Positions 18,868 through 30,405 of a stretch of 64,000 nucleotides of DNA are shown here, one piece after another (position 1 is the first letter of the stretch; each line of letters begins with the position of its first letter). This stretch comes from Tragulus kanchil (lineage: Eukaryota; Chordata; Mammalia; Artiodactyla; Tragulidae). The DNA lies in the NCBI GenBank assembly GCA_022376925.1, contig JAIOJX010000031.1, positions 135,178,854-135,242,853 of the forward strand, in the 5' to 3' direction. A program made the position numbers and the translations under genes. The notes under the pieces were generated by a model, which made no database searches, had not been told where the DNA came from, and saw nothing but the letters and a program-made list of their open reading frames with translations.

Positions 18868-21119
18868 GATATTTACCGAGATGACATTTAACCAGCTACG
18901 ACCTGGTATTTCCCCATACCAAGGGCCGGTCAGTCTTTAAGCAATCATCATTACCCTGCAAATGGGGGTAAACTAGCATTCACCAGATGAGGGCCAGAGA
19001 ACAGAAGGGCTGGTACAAGGAAAATTGGGACACTATTAGAGAGAATTGGTTGGGAGAAGAATAAACGCTAGGTATGCAACCAGGAGTGTCAAATATACAC
19101 AGAGGAAGGGAGAGGAGCAAGACAATGAGCTGCTGCACTGGGTAATTACCAAAATTCAGAGAGAGACGACAAAGGCAGACAGGAAAGCAGAAAGGGAGAC
19201 AGATGTCAAGAGAGAGACACGCATCTCAAAACAGAAACAGAGAAGGTTTCCCTGTGGTTGAGTAGTAAAGAATCCACCTGTCAATGCAGGGGACACGGGT
19301 TTGAGCCCTGGTCCTGGACGATTCTACATGCTATGGAGCAACTAAGCCCATGGGCCGAAGCTACTGAGCCTGAGCCCAAGCCCTGGGGCCTGCGTGCTCC
19401 AACTACTGAGCCCGTGTGCCTAACGCCTGTGCTCCTCACCGAGAGAAACCAGCCCCATGTGTAGCCTGTGCACCACAACGAGGAGCAATTCCCGTTTGCC
19501 GCAACTAGAGAAAGGCTGCATGCAGCAGTGAAGCCCCAGCACAGCCAGAAACAAATAAATTAAAATATATACACAGAGAAAGAGAATGGAGTAAGATGGT
19601 GAACTCGTTTACCAGATATTACCAAAATTCAGAGAGCGACAGAGACAAAAAGGGAGAGAGACGTGAAGAGAGAGACATACATCTCCAAACAGAAACAGAG
19701 AGGTTTCAGAGACACAAAAAGAAAACCAACTCTCTTAATTTTACTTCCGCCTCCAATTCATTTGCTCGTTTCTTTTCAGGCTGTGAGGAATGGCAACTCT
19801 TCTCTGATGCTTCCATTTTAGAAAAAGCATCAAAATCCCAATGAAACCAATATAAACATTTCCTTTTGCCAATCCTCAGTTCATCCTAAAGAAACCTGAG
19901 TCAGTTTGAGAGCTGTCCTTAGTCACACTTGGGCAACTGATTACTTAAGGCTGCCATGAGAAAAAACTGGTATTTCCCATACAGGGCCGTTCTTGGGCTT
20001 TGACAGTCCCTTTTTACAGTACAGATGATATTTACCGAGATGACATTTAACCAGCTACGACCTGGTATTTCCCCATACCAAGGGCGGTCAGTCTTTAAGC
20101 AATCATCATTACCCTGCAAATGGGGGTAAACTAGCATTCACCAGATGAGGGCCAGAGAACAGAAGGGCTGGTACAAGGAAAATTGGGACACTATTAGAGA
20201 GAATTGGTTGGGAGAAGAATAAACGCTAGGTATGCAACCAGGAGTGTCAAATATACACAGAGGAAGGAGAGGAGCAAGACAATGAGCTGCTGCACTGGGT
20301 AATTACCAAAATTCAGAGAGAGACGACAAAGGCAGACAGGAAAGCAGAAAGGGAGACAGATGTCAAGAGAGAGACACGCATCTCAAAACAGAAACAGAGA
20401 AGGTTTCCCTGTGGTTGAGTAGTAAAGAATCCACCTGTCAATGCAGGGGACACGGGTTTGAGCCCTGGTCCTGGACGATTCTACATGCTATGGAGCAACT
20501 AAGCCCATGGGCCGAAGCTACTGAGCCTGAGCCCAAGCCCTGGGGCCTGCGTGCTCCAACTACTGAGCCCGTGTGCCTAACGCCTGTGCTCCTCACCGAG
20601 AGAAACCAGCCCCATGTGTAGCCTGTGCACCACAACGAGGAGCAATTCCCGTTTGCCGCAACTAGAGAAAGGCTGCATGCAGCAGTGAAGCCCCAGCACA
20701 GCCAGAAACAAATAAATTAAAATATATACACAGAGAAAGAGAATGGAGTAAGATGGTGAACTCGTTTACCAGATATTACCAAAATTCAGAGAGCGACAGA
20801 GACAAAAAGGGAGAGAGACGTGAAGAGAGAGACATACATCTCCAAACAGAAACAGAGAGGTTTCAGAGACACAAAAAGAAAACCAACTCTCTTAATTTTA
20901 CTTCCGCCTCCAATTCATTTGCTCGTTTCTTTTCAGGCTGTGAGGAATGGCAACTCTTCTCTGATGCTTCCATTTTAGAAAAAGCATCAAAATCCCAATG
21001 AAACCAATATAAACATTTCCTTTTGCCAATCCTCAGTTCATCCTAAAGAAACCTGAGTCAGTTTGAGAGCTGTCCTTAGTCACACTTGGGCAACTGATTA
21101 CTTAAGGCTGCCATGAGAA
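18868..21119. repeat. Head-to-tail duplication 7 (offset about 1158)
   Basis: Copies 18868-20026 and 20027 to about 21119. Before the junction copy 1 has an extra 65 bp (19963-20026) that partly resembles its own start (ctggtatttcccatac), a noisy overlap. Confidence 0.93.
19070..19705 (+). repeat. Diverged 150-bp doublet interrupted by a CHR SINE
   Basis: The stretch 19090-19245 (caaatatacacagagg, attaccaaaattcagagag, aaacagagaaggtttc) recurs diverged at 19563-19705 (atatacacagagaaag, attaccaaaattcagagag, aaacagagaggtttc). A forward SINE lies between at 19245-19560. The whole is copied at 20225-20863. Confidence 0.65.
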
Positions 21120-21394
21120 AAAAAAAATGACATGTTTTAAACTCAGCCCCCTCCAGAATCCTGTAAATTAATCCAGTCTCCAAAAGCACTCCATAGCCTC
21201 CCCTCCCTGATTACCAGGTTAGGTTAAGACATCCACAAGCCGGACACTGAGTAGCTGACTTGGAACTCGGTCACAACCAAGCCTACCAACATATCTTGTC
21301 TGAGAAACCCTGTGCTTCACACGCCTAGTCTAACCTAAAGGGTTGTTCTGATGTTACACAGGCCAGAACTCAAAGTGTCTGGGTTTTTGTTTCC

Positions 21395-21543
21395 TATAAT
21401 GAGATGGTTAGATGGCATCACCGATTCAGTGAATATGAATCTGAGCAAACGCTGGGAGACAGCGGAGGAAAGAGGAGCCTGGCATGCTGCAGTCCATGGG
21501 GTTACAGAGTCCGACATGACTAAGCGACTGAACAACAACAATA
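21395..21543 (+). mobile_element. BovB LINE 3' tail
   Basis: gatggcatcaccgattcagtg to the terminal gactgaacaacaacaa, the last 150 bp of BovB. Confidence 0.8.
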
Positions 21544-21726
21544 TCGACTATATGGAGCTACCAGGAGGCCTCATCTGGGGAAATCTGGGCTCTGTCCCTG
21601 GACGAAGGGAAGCTCTGTCCCTTTTATTCAGGTTTGCAGATGAGCCTATTTGGCTCAAATACATCAGTACAGTTTAAGTTTGCAAGTAAGCATGCTATAT
21701 TCAGTTTTATTGCGGTTTAACTGGTA

Positions 21727-22130
21727 GGGGACTTCCCTGGTGGCCTGTGTATGCTGTGAAGTCGCTTCAGTCATGCCTGATTCTTTGCAACCCTATGGAC
21801 TGTAGCCCGCCAGGCTCCTCTGACCAAGGGCTTCTCTAGGCAAGAATATTGGAGTGGGTTGTCATGGCCTCCTCCAGAGGATATTTCTGACCCAAGGAGT
21901 AGTTTAGAATCCACCTGCCAATACAGGGGACACGGGTTCAACTGGTACAGGAAGATTGCACTTGTCACGGAGCAAAGGACCCCACAGGCCCACAGCAACT
22001 ACTGAGCCTGTGCTCTGCAACCAGAGAAGCTGTGAGGAACCTGTGGACCTCAACTAGAAGGGAGCCCCCACTTGCCAGGACTAGAAGGGAAAAACCCATG
22101 CAGCAATGAAGATGCAGCACAGTTAGACAG
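21727..22130 (+). mobile_element. CHR SINE with an inserted Bov-A element
   Basis: gacttccctggtggcc is interrupted by a Bov-A type element (about 21748-21900, tgaagtcgcttcagtcatgc), after which the SINE resumes (gaatccacctgccaatacag) to its tail. Confidence 0.75.
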
Positions 22131-22700
22131 ATACATACGTACATATACAAAAATAGCTGGAAGGGGAACTGAGGTCCAGAACCATGAAATGAAGGGGCTT
22201 TCTTGAGTCACCAGCGAAAGCAGCAGGGATGCCCAACTGGAAATGACCGAGGTCAGTGATGCCCCTTCCTTCATCGTCTGGCCGTAACAGTGCTGGGCCC
22301 AGCCTGTCCATGGGGACAGAGGAAATCTTCCATCGTGATAATGAACACATCTTCAACTTCCTGAGCCATCGGAACACAACCGAGAGGGTGAACAGAAAGC
22401 ACTGGAGGCTGCCCTTCTCCCCCGACCTCCACATCTCACTCCGCTGGTCACTCTGCCTCCGGGCAATGACTTCACTCCTCCGTTAGAGGAGCCTACCTTC
22501 ACTGGACCTTAAGTTCAATGAAAGAAAGAGTCACCAGAATGGGAGATCCTCAGTTGTCCCCTAAAGTGAGAGGTAGGTAGTGATCATCATTTCAGCTTTG
22601 GAGGCGTACTCCTTCCTGAAAATAAATGGCAATATCTAATGTCACAGAGAATGGAAAATCACTCCCAAATCAAAACCTTGAATCAGGGTTTCTTAATCTA
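22130..22700. other. Unique stretch, possibly with an old MIR
   Basis: actgaggtccagaaccatg followed by ttgagtcaccagcgaaagca has a MIR-like shape. The rest, including a G+C-richer part at 22260-22500, is unassigned; small open frames there have no recognisable product. Confidence 0.4.
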
Positions 22701-22704
22701 CAGT

Positions 22705-22870
22705 TCAGCTTCCCTTGTGGCTTAGCGGCAAAGAACCTACCTGCCAATGCAGGAGATACAGGAAATGGAAACCCACCCCAGTATTCTTGTCTGGAGAGCC
22801 CCGTGCACAGAGAAGCCAGGTGGGCTACAATCCACGGGATCACAGAGAGTTAGACACAATCAAGTTACTG
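22705..22870 (+). mobile_element. Bov-tA SINE
   Basis: cttcccttgtggcttagcgg to gttagacacaatcaagttac. Confidence 0.8.
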
Positions 22871-22967
22871 AGCACAATGAGCAATCCACAATTAATTTCC
22901 CTCGAGGGTGGACGATGAACCTCCTGTTACCACAACATTAGATGATAGCTTTGGAGCCTAAAGTGAA

Positions 22968-23175
22968 AGTGTTAGTCACTTAGCCGTGTCCAACTTTTTG
23001 GGACCCCGTGGACTGTAGCCTGCCAGGCTCCTCTGTTCATGGGATTTCCCAGGCAAGAAGACTGGAATGGGTTGTCATTTCCTCCTTAAGGTGATCTTCC
23101 CTACCTAGGGATCAAACCCAAGTCTCTTGCATTGCAGATAGATTCTTTACTGTCTTAAGCTATCATCAAAGCCCA
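22968..23175 (-). mobile_element. Bov-tA SINE, reversed
   Basis: gttagtcacttagccgtgtc to ttctttactgtcttaagc. Confidence 0.8.
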
Positions 23176-23410
23176 AATACAGAGCAAACACTTCTCCCCA
23201 ACACCAACATAACAACACACCTCAACACCCAAACAAACAGACCTCAAACAGGAATACAGGACACTCACTGATGGAGAACTGTCCAGGGTGAGGCCCTTGG
23301 GGCACTGTGATGATCATGTCAGATGTGACTTTTATCACCTCCAGTTGGCTCCATCTATTTAATTCCCTTGAGTGTGTTATCGCTTAGGATGACTGTTAAA
23401 AGCAGTTTTG

Positions 23411-23690
23411 GGGCTTCCCTGGTGGTCCAGTGGGTAAAGAGTCCACCTTGCAGTGAAAGGGGGACTGGTTTGATCCCTGGCCTGGGAAGATCCCAAGTGC
23501 CATGAAGAGGCTGGACCAGTGTGTCCAATCACCAGTCAGCACTCTGGAGCGCATGCGCCCAGAGCCGGCGCTCTGCAGTGAAAAGAGGCCACTGAAGTGG
23601 GAGGCCCACACAGGCCGAAGAATAAAGACGGATGAAAACAAATAAATAAAAAATCAATAAAAGAGGCCAAAATAACAACAAAAAAGTAGT
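23411..23690 (+). mobile_element. CHR-type SINE
   Basis: cttccctggtggtccagtgg, tggtttgatccctggcctgg, A-rich tail. Confidence 0.85.
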
Positions 23691-24014
23691 TTTGTTTAGA
23701 AAAGGCCAGCTGGTAGATGAATCATATTATCTTTCAACTTATAATTTTAAACTTTTATTTTGAAATCATGGTAAAGATAGGCAAGAATTGCAAGATAAAT
23801 AAAAAGAACTCCCACAACTCTTCAATTTGCCAATCCCTGTGCATTTTGCCATATCGACTTTCTTTCCTCTCTCTACACAGATCTTGAACCAGCTGAGTGG
23901 ACACTATAAACATAATCTTCCTTTAGCCACTAGCCCTTCAGTGCATACGTCTTTTTTTTTTAAATCAGACTTAGTTCTAATAGCTTTTCAGTTTATTGTT
24001 TTGGCTTATCTTTA

Positions 24015-24375
24015 TTTATTTTTAATAACTATATATATTTATGCATTTTATTTATTTTTCGCTATTCTGGGTTCTCATTGCTGCAACAGGCTCTTCTCTA
24101 GTTACAGGGATTGGGAGCTACTCTCTAGCTGAGGTGAGCAGGCTTCTTGTGGTGACTTTTCTTGTTGTGGTGACTTTTCTTGTTATGGAACTCGGGCTCT
24201 AGGGCACACGGGCTTCAGTTGTTGCAGCTCTGAGGCTCTAGAGCACAGGCTCCATAGTTGTGGCTCACGGGCTTAGTTGCTCCGCAGCATGTGGGATCTT
24301 CCCAGATCAAAGATCAAACCTGTGTCTCCTGCATTGGCAGGTGAACTCTTTACCACTGAGCTACCAGGGAAGCCC
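24015..24375 (-). mobile_element. CHR-type SINE, reversed
   Basis: ttttcgctattctgggttct to actgagctaccagggaagccc, with an internal 21-bp tandem repeat (gtggtgacttttcttgtt). Confidence 0.85.
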
Positions 24376-24384
24376 GGAAAAGAA

Positions 24385-24500
24385 TATTTAAAAAAAGACT
24401 GTATATATGTGTATATCTGAATCACTTTTCTGTATAGTGGAAATTAACACATTGTAATAAATCAACTATAATTAAACTGTAAAAATTAAAAAAAATAAAA
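24385..24500 (+). mobile_element. L1 3' tail
   Basis: atctgaatcacttttctgta then aacacattgtaataaatcaa and an A-rich end. Confidence 0.7.
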
Positions 24501-26120
24501 TGTGGGTTCTTTTGGTAAAGGGTGCCTATTTAAAGAGAAACTGTTAGGTAGAGTCGGATGATATGAAAAACTGTGATGGTGACGCTGAAAAGTCTCACGT
24601 GTGGGATTTCTCAGTTTAACCCGGCCAACAGGTACCTGTGAGGAGAAAGCAGCTTTCTTGTCGAACACAAACCTAATTAAAAGTTTTACTGCTTATGTTT
24701 TGGCACCACCTACATGGAGAAAAACGTTCTTGCTAAAAAGAAAAAAAAAAAAAACAAACAGCTAAAGGTTTTATTTCTTGCTTTCTAACACCATCAAGTG
24801 GTCATAAAGAGCAACTGCCACAGAAATTCGCAGAGAAAATCCCACGTGTAAAGGCAAAATATAATGTAATATAATAAATAATATAATAAAATAAGAAATT
24901 AAAATACATCGTTGACGGAGGCATTTGTGTGTCCAGAAACATGGCTATTGTTCTCTCACAAACTGCGTGGACATTAAAGGCTTAGTAAAATGCAAACGTC
25001 TCACTTTTTTCCCCTCGAAAGCCTCACTCTTTTTTTTTTTTTTAAACAATCAGGAGAATTTTTAAAAATTATTTATTTATTTTTGGCTATTCTAGGTTTT
25101 CATTGCTGCCACCGGCTCTTCTCTACTTGCAGGGAGTGGGGGCTCCTCTCTAGTTGAAGTGAGCAGGCTTCTTGTTGCGGTGACTGCTTTCGTCGTGGAA
25201 CTCGGGCTCTAGGGCACACGGGCTCCATAGTTGTGGCTCACGGGCTTAGTTGCTTCACAGCCTGTGGGATCTTCCCGGGTCAGGGATCAAACCCACGTCT
25301 CCTGCATTGGCAGGTGAGCTCTTCACCACTGAGTTCACAGCCTCCCCTGGCCCACCCCGCCGGCCGCGCTGATCGAGAGCGCTGGTCCTCAACCGGCGGC
25401 AATTCTGCCGCCTAGTGGACACTTTGGGCAAGTTGCTAAGAAGCGCCCCTAGTAGAGAATTTACTCCATGCCCTCCCCACTCATTTTGCTCTCTGCCGAT
25501 GTTAGGCATCCACCTGATGCCGAATACTGTGCTCCACGCAGATAGGCAAGGAAGAAATTCAGAATATCTAACTCCTAGTGGAGCATTAACCCACCCTCGA
25601 GGGACCTTGACTATTTCCTGGAGGCCCAGCTACCCTCTGCTTTACAGCAGCTCTCAAGTCCTGCCTTCAAGCATTTTTCCCTTTCAATCTTTGCTTAATG
25701 GTAGGCACGTCTCAGAGTTATAATCTAAAAGAACGGGGTCACACCGTCACTGCCGTTGAGGGGCACACAGGTCAGTGATGGGGAGGAAGCTGAGAAGAAG
25801 ACAAAAGTTTTCATACATTGAGATGTAGGGAACTCCTAGCTAATACGTGATTTAATATACCACCAGTCCTTCTCAAAATGATCTCTACTAACAGCTGCCA
25901 GCCCATGGTCTCAAGGTCTTCCCTCATAAGTAAGCAACTGTTTCAGACCCTCACCAGTCCTTGCTCAGCAAGCACAGGTTCTTCTTTCCAGATTCAATGA
26001 CCATTCTTGACAAACAACTTGCTACCTTATGAGGCTCCTCCATTCTGCAGTCCAGTGGAATATAATTCAAGGGCTACTGTCTTCATTCATTTTTGGCTCA
26101 AATAAAACTCTTTTCTAATC
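24500..26120. other. Unique and ancient-repeat sequence around one SINE
   Basis: 24500-25025 is AT-rich without features. 25345-25440 is CpG-rich, with the inverted repeat ggcggca/tgccgcc (25395-25412) in a context (tcctcaacc) that recalls an old hAT repeat. 25440-26120 shows nothing recognisable. Confidence 0.45.
25028..25345 (-). mobile_element. CHR-type SINE, reversed
   Basis: Poly-T, tttttggctattctaggttt to ggcaggtgagctcttcacc. The head is cut, then joins CpG-rich DNA. Confidence 0.8.
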
Positions 26121-26127
26121 TTACTAT

Positions 26128-26866
26128 AGATTGTTTCTGTCCACCTCATGTGGGCATGCAGGATCTTAGTTATCTGACCAGGGACTGAACCTGTATGCCT
26201 CTGCAGTGGAAGTTTGGCGTCCTAACCACTGGACCGCCAGGGAAGTTTTGTTGTTCGTTCGTTTTTATACAGATTGTTTATTGATGGTTTCCACTGACAA
26301 TGGCAACATCCACACCTGTGCACACTTGGCATCCGCCCTCACATCGCCTCTGCAGAGTGTCCACAGAGCTTCTTGGAGGAGGTGATGTTGGAGCTGTGGC
26401 TTGAGTGATGAAAGGGAGTTGAGGAATTCCCTGGCAGTTCAGTGGTGAAGACTTGGAGCTTCCACAGCAGGGGGCATGGGTTTGATCCCTGGTCTGGAAA
26501 GTGGTTTTTTGTTTGTTTGTTTGTTTGTTTCACCATATGTATAAGCAGGATCACCCTGTGTTTGTCTTTTCTGCCTGGCTAATTTCACTTCGCATAATGC
26601 CCTGAGGTTTCATCCACGTTGTCACAAATGGCAGCTTTATTTTTAATTATTTAAATAACTATGCTTTGAGCTACTGGCACTTAAACAGCCACTGTTGACT
26701 AGAATCTGGGATTTCTCTAGCATCTGCAAAACACTACAGAGCTATTAAGTTTAGTTTTTAGTTGCGTGGCTTGCAGGATCCTAGTTTTCTGAGCACGGAC
26801 TGAACTCGGGGCCTCGGCAGTGAAGGCACAGTGTCCTTAGCACAGGACTGCCAGGGAATTCCCATT
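26128..26866. mobile_element. Three short SINE fragments
   Basis: Reversed 26128-26250 (cacctcatgtgggcatgcag to gaccgccagggaag), forward 26430-26515 (attccctggcagttcagtgg), reversed 26762-26866 (ttgcgtggcttgcaggatcc to ctgccagggaattccc). Copies at 27235-27353, 27537-27620 and 27868-27972. Confidence 0.75.
26525..26650 (-). mobile_element. L1 3' UTR fragment, reversed
   Basis: ttcacttcgcataatgccct with tttcatccacgttgtcacaa is the complement of L1 3' UTR. Copy at 27632-27757. Confidence 0.6.
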
Positions 26867-26885
26867 TTATTTAAAGAGAGAGACT

Positions 26886-26985
26886 GTTGCCATGGACACC
26901 AGGCCAGATGGGGGCCCAGAATGAGGGTTTGGGGAAGGGATCGAAGGAGCCTGGGGAATGAGACTTCCAGGCTTTGCAGATCACG
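26886..26985 (+). promoter_or_regulatory. X-box module 1 (diverged)
   Basis: gttgccatggacac at 26886-26899 misses the RFX consensus RYYNYYATRRNRAC at one position. It is followed after 76 bp by gacttccaggc and then atcacgtg. A copy is at 27992-28091. Weakest of the four modules. Confidence 0.35.
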
Positions 26986-28181
26986 TGGGACCCAAGTCCC
27001 AGCCTACCACACAGGGGACCCACACAAGGCATCCATACAATTTAAGTTTTCAGACCCTCACCAGTCCTTGCTCAGCAAGCACAGGTTCTTCTTTCCAGAT
27101 TCAATGACCATTCTTGACAAACAACTTGCTACCTTATGAGGCTCCTCCATTCTGCAGTCCAGTGGAATATAATTCAAGGGCTACTGTCTTCATTCATTTT
27201 GGCTCAAATAAAACTCTTTTCTAATCTTACTATAGATTGTTTCTGTCCACCTCATGTGGGCATGCAGGATCTTAGTTATCTGACCAGGGACTGAACCTGT
27301 ATGCCTCTGCAGTGGAAGTTTGGCGTCCTAACCACTGGACCGCCAGGGAAGTTTTGTTGTTCGTTCGTTTTTATACAGATTGTTTATTGATGGTTTCCAC
27401 TGACAATGGCAACATCCACACCTGTGCACACTTGGCATCCGCCCTCACATCGCCTCTGCAGAGTGTCCACAGAGCTTCTTGGAGGAGGTGATGTTGGAGC
27501 TGTGGCTTGAGTGATGAAAGGGAGTTGAGGAATTCCCTGGCAGTTCAGTGGTGAAGACTTGGAGCTTCCACAGCAGGGGGCATGGGTTTGATCCCTGGTC
27601 TGGAAAGTGGTTTTTTGTTTGTTTGTTTGTTTGTTTCACCATATGTATAAGCAGGATCACCCTGTGTTTGTCTTTTCTGCCTGGCTAATTTCACTTCGCA
27701 TAATGCCCTGAGGTTTCATCCACGTTGTCACAAATGGCAGCTTTATTTTTAATTATTTAAATAACTATGCTTTGAGCTACTGGCACTTAAACAGCCACTG
27801 TTGACTAGAATCTGGGATTTCTCTAGCATCTGCAAAACACTACAGAGCTATTAAGTTTAGTTTTTAGTTGCGTGGCTTGCAGGATCCTAGTTTTCTGAGC
27901 ACGGACTGAACTCGGGGCCTCGGCAGTGAAGGCACAGTGTCCTTAGCACAGGACTGCCAGGGAATTCCCATTTTATTTAAAGAGAGAGACTGTTGCCATG
28001 GACACCAGGCCAGATGGGGGCCCAGAATGAGGGTTTGGGGAAGGGATCGAAGGAGCCTGGGGAATGAGACTTCCAGGCTTTGCAGATCACGTGGGACCCA
28101 AGTCCCAGCCTACCCACACAGGGGACCCACACAAGGCATCCATACAAGGCATCAATACAAGATAGAGAAACTCAGTAAATG

Positions 28182-28440
28182 GGCCTTCCCTGGTGGTCCA
28201 GTGATTAAAAACCCACCTGCCAGCGTAGGGGCACAGATTCAGTTCTTGGTCCGGGAAGATCCCACATGCCGCGGAGCAACTAAGCCTGTGCGCCCCACTA
28301 TTGAGCCTGTGCTCCAGAACCCCTGCTCTGCAACAAGAGATGCCATGGCAGTGAGAAGCCGTGCAGCAACTCAAGAGGTGCCCCTGCTCCCCACAGCCAG
28401 AAACAGCAAAGACCCGGCACAGCTCAAAAGAAAGAAAGAA
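28182..28440 (+). mobile_element. CHR-type SINE
   Basis: gccttccctggtggtccagt to an aagaaagaaagaaa tail. A long open frame (27937-28554) passes through it and is not considered a gene. Confidence 0.8.
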
Positions 28441-28732
28441 AAACTCAACAAGGGAGTTTGCCTTTCCAAGTCCCAGGTTCCTCTTCTAGAACACAAACTA
28501 CAAGTGTTCCCTGATCACAAGGTTGGCGTGAGCAGAAAGCAAATCCTCTTATAAAGGGCTCGGTGGCAAATCTGACTCCTTTTAGCCAGAGTTTCTCAAA
28601 GTCAAACCCAGAGACCACGTGCCTCAGGGCACTTGGGTGGAGGGGGGCTGTGGTTAGAAGTGGAGGATCCTGGGGTCCCTAAACCTGAGGCAAAAGCTCT
28701 CCTCTTAATATTCTCTGTTGAACATTGCCCTG

Positions 28733-29092
28733 CTGGACTTCCGTGGAGGTCCAGCGCTCAAGACTCCATGCTTCCCATGCAGGGGGTGCAGGTTTGGTCT
28801 TTGGTTGGGAACTAAGATCATGCATGCCCTGGGGTATGGTCGAAGGTTAAAACCAGAAATGAGGAACGTCCCTGGTGGTTCACGGGTTCAGAATCCACCT
28901 GCCGATGCTGGAGACATGGGTGTGATCCCTGGTCCAGGAAGATTCCACATGCTGTGGAGCACTAAGTCTGTGTGCCACAACTACTGAGTCAGAGCTCTGC
29001 AGCAAGAGTAGTTTCTGCTTGCCACAACTAGAGGAAGCCTGCGTGCAGCAAGGAAGGCCCAGTGCGGCCACAATCAATCAATCAATAACATT
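28733..29092 (+). mobile_element. Two tRNA-derived SINEs
   Basis: 28733-28840 (ggacttccgtggaggtccag) and 28866-29092 (cgtccctggtggttcacggg to an aatcaatcaatcaat tail). Confidence 0.75.
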
Positions 29093-29144
29093 TAAAAATT
29101 TAAGTGCATAAATGAAATGCCATCCTGCTTCCTTTTCTTTTTTA

Positions 29145-29485
29145 CAATTTTTATTTATTTATTAGCTATTCTGGGTTTTCACTGTTGCTGCAGGCATTTC
29201 TCTAGTTGCAGGGAGTGGGGGCCACTTTAGTGGAGGTGAGCAGGCTTCTTGTTGCAGTGACTTCCCTTGTTGTGGAACTCGGGCTCTAGGGCACACGGGC
29301 TTCCATAGTGGCAGCACATGGGCTCCATAGTTGTGGCTCCGAGGCTCCAGAGCACAGGCTCCAAAGCTGTGGCTCGCGGGCTTAGCTGCTCCACAGCATG
29401 TAGGATCTTCCCGGATCAGGGATTGAACCCATATATCCTGCATTGGCAGGTGAATTCTTCACCACTGAACTACCAGGGAAGCCCC
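29145..29485 (-). mobile_element. CHR-type SINE, reversed
   Basis: ttattagctattctgggttt to gaactaccagggaagcccc. Confidence 0.85.
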
Positions 29486-29684
29486 TGTTTCCTTTTCTTC
29501 ACAGCACGTGGCCATATCCAAAATGGCTTTTGAAAACTGCTTCATCGGCTAAGGCTCTGTCTTCCTGCCCTGTGGTGTGAGCTCTGGGCAGCATATACTC
29601 TGTTTTGTTCTCACAGGCACACCCCTCCCCCCAACCCTCCCACCTAGAGAGGCTCTTACAGTTTAACTAACCTTGAATGTATTC

Positions 29685-29985
29685 CTATTTTTTCAGTGTC
29701 CATAAATAGTTTTACTGGAACATAGCCACATTAATTTCCATATTGCCTGTGGCTGCTTTCCTATTACAACAGCGAGAAAACTATGCGCCCCAAAGCCTAA
29801 AAGATTTACAACTTGAGGAATTCCCTGGCGGTCCAGTGGTTAGGATTCAGTGCTTTCACTGCCAAGGGCTTGGGTTGAACCCCTGGTCCAGAGATGAAGA
29901 TGCCTCAAGCTGAGCCAAAAACAAAACAAAACAACCAACCTGGCCCCTTACAGAAACTGTTTGCCAATTCTTAAGACAGAGACTA
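29685..29985. mobile_element. Old DNA-transposon-like fragment split by a SINE
   Basis: ttttactggaacatagccac through tggctgctttcctattacaa and, after a SINE at 29818-29935, cttacagaaactgtttgcc. This is a common mammalian MER-type element; I do not assign the subfamily. Confidence 0.5.
29818..29935 (+). mobile_element. Short tRNA-derived SINE
   Basis: gaattccctggcggtccagt to an aaacaaaacaaaac tail, inserted in an older DNA-transposon-like element. Confidence 0.8.
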
Positions 29986-30154
29986 AGGGAAGCAGGCCTG
30001 CTTTACAGGGCGTAATCTGGGAGGCCTTCTCAGTGGAGGTGATACTGAAACAAAGAGTCAGGAGGCATTTGAGAAAGTCTGAATATAGTTGAATCAGTCA
30101 AACCAATACTAAGTGTCATGAGCGTGAGCCTGACCACTCTAGAGACCTCACATA

Positions 30155-30405
30155 AGAGGGATCATTCAGTATCTGTCCTTTTATGATTTATCTATTCCAC
30201 TTAGTATAATGACCTCAAGGTTAAATCACGTTGTTCAGATATCCTTCCACTTTAAGACTGAGTGATATTCTATTATACGGATACATTACATCTTGTTTAC
30301 CCATTTATGAGTCAGCAGACACCTGTGTCGTTTCCACGGTTCAGTGTTTTTGATACGGGGGCTATGAACACGGGTGTACAACTTTTCAATGTATTTTTGT
30401 GGAAA
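30155..30405 (-). mobile_element. L1 3' UTR fragment, reversed
   Basis: ttccacttagtataatgacc, actgagtgatattctattat and gctatgaacacgggtgtaca match complemented L1 3' UTR. Copy at about 31275-31528. Confidence 0.75.

Larger units (their letters stand above)
25941..28143. repeat. Head-to-tail duplication 8 (offset about 1107)
   Basis: Copies 25941-27047 and 27048 to about 28143. Contains three SINE fragments, an L1 fragment and an X-box module. Copy 1 has cctaccacac where copy 2 has cctacccacac. Confidence 0.95.

Noticed and set aside
19046..20863. CRISPR-like or satellite array
   Set aside because: Only two old 150-bp units and one block duplication; no regular short repeats with spacers.
21861..21880. 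gttgtcatgg as a further X-box
   Set aside because: Part of a Bov-A SINE and fails the second half of the consensus.
25395..25412. Palindrome ggcggca/tgccgcc as a regulatory site
   Set aside because: Its flanks resemble an old hAT-type repeat, so the symmetry is probably inherited from the element.
27937..28554. 205-codon plus-strand frame as a gene
   Set aside because: It runs through two SINE fragments, has no recognised domain, and its sister copy at 26831 diverges exactly at the duplication junction.
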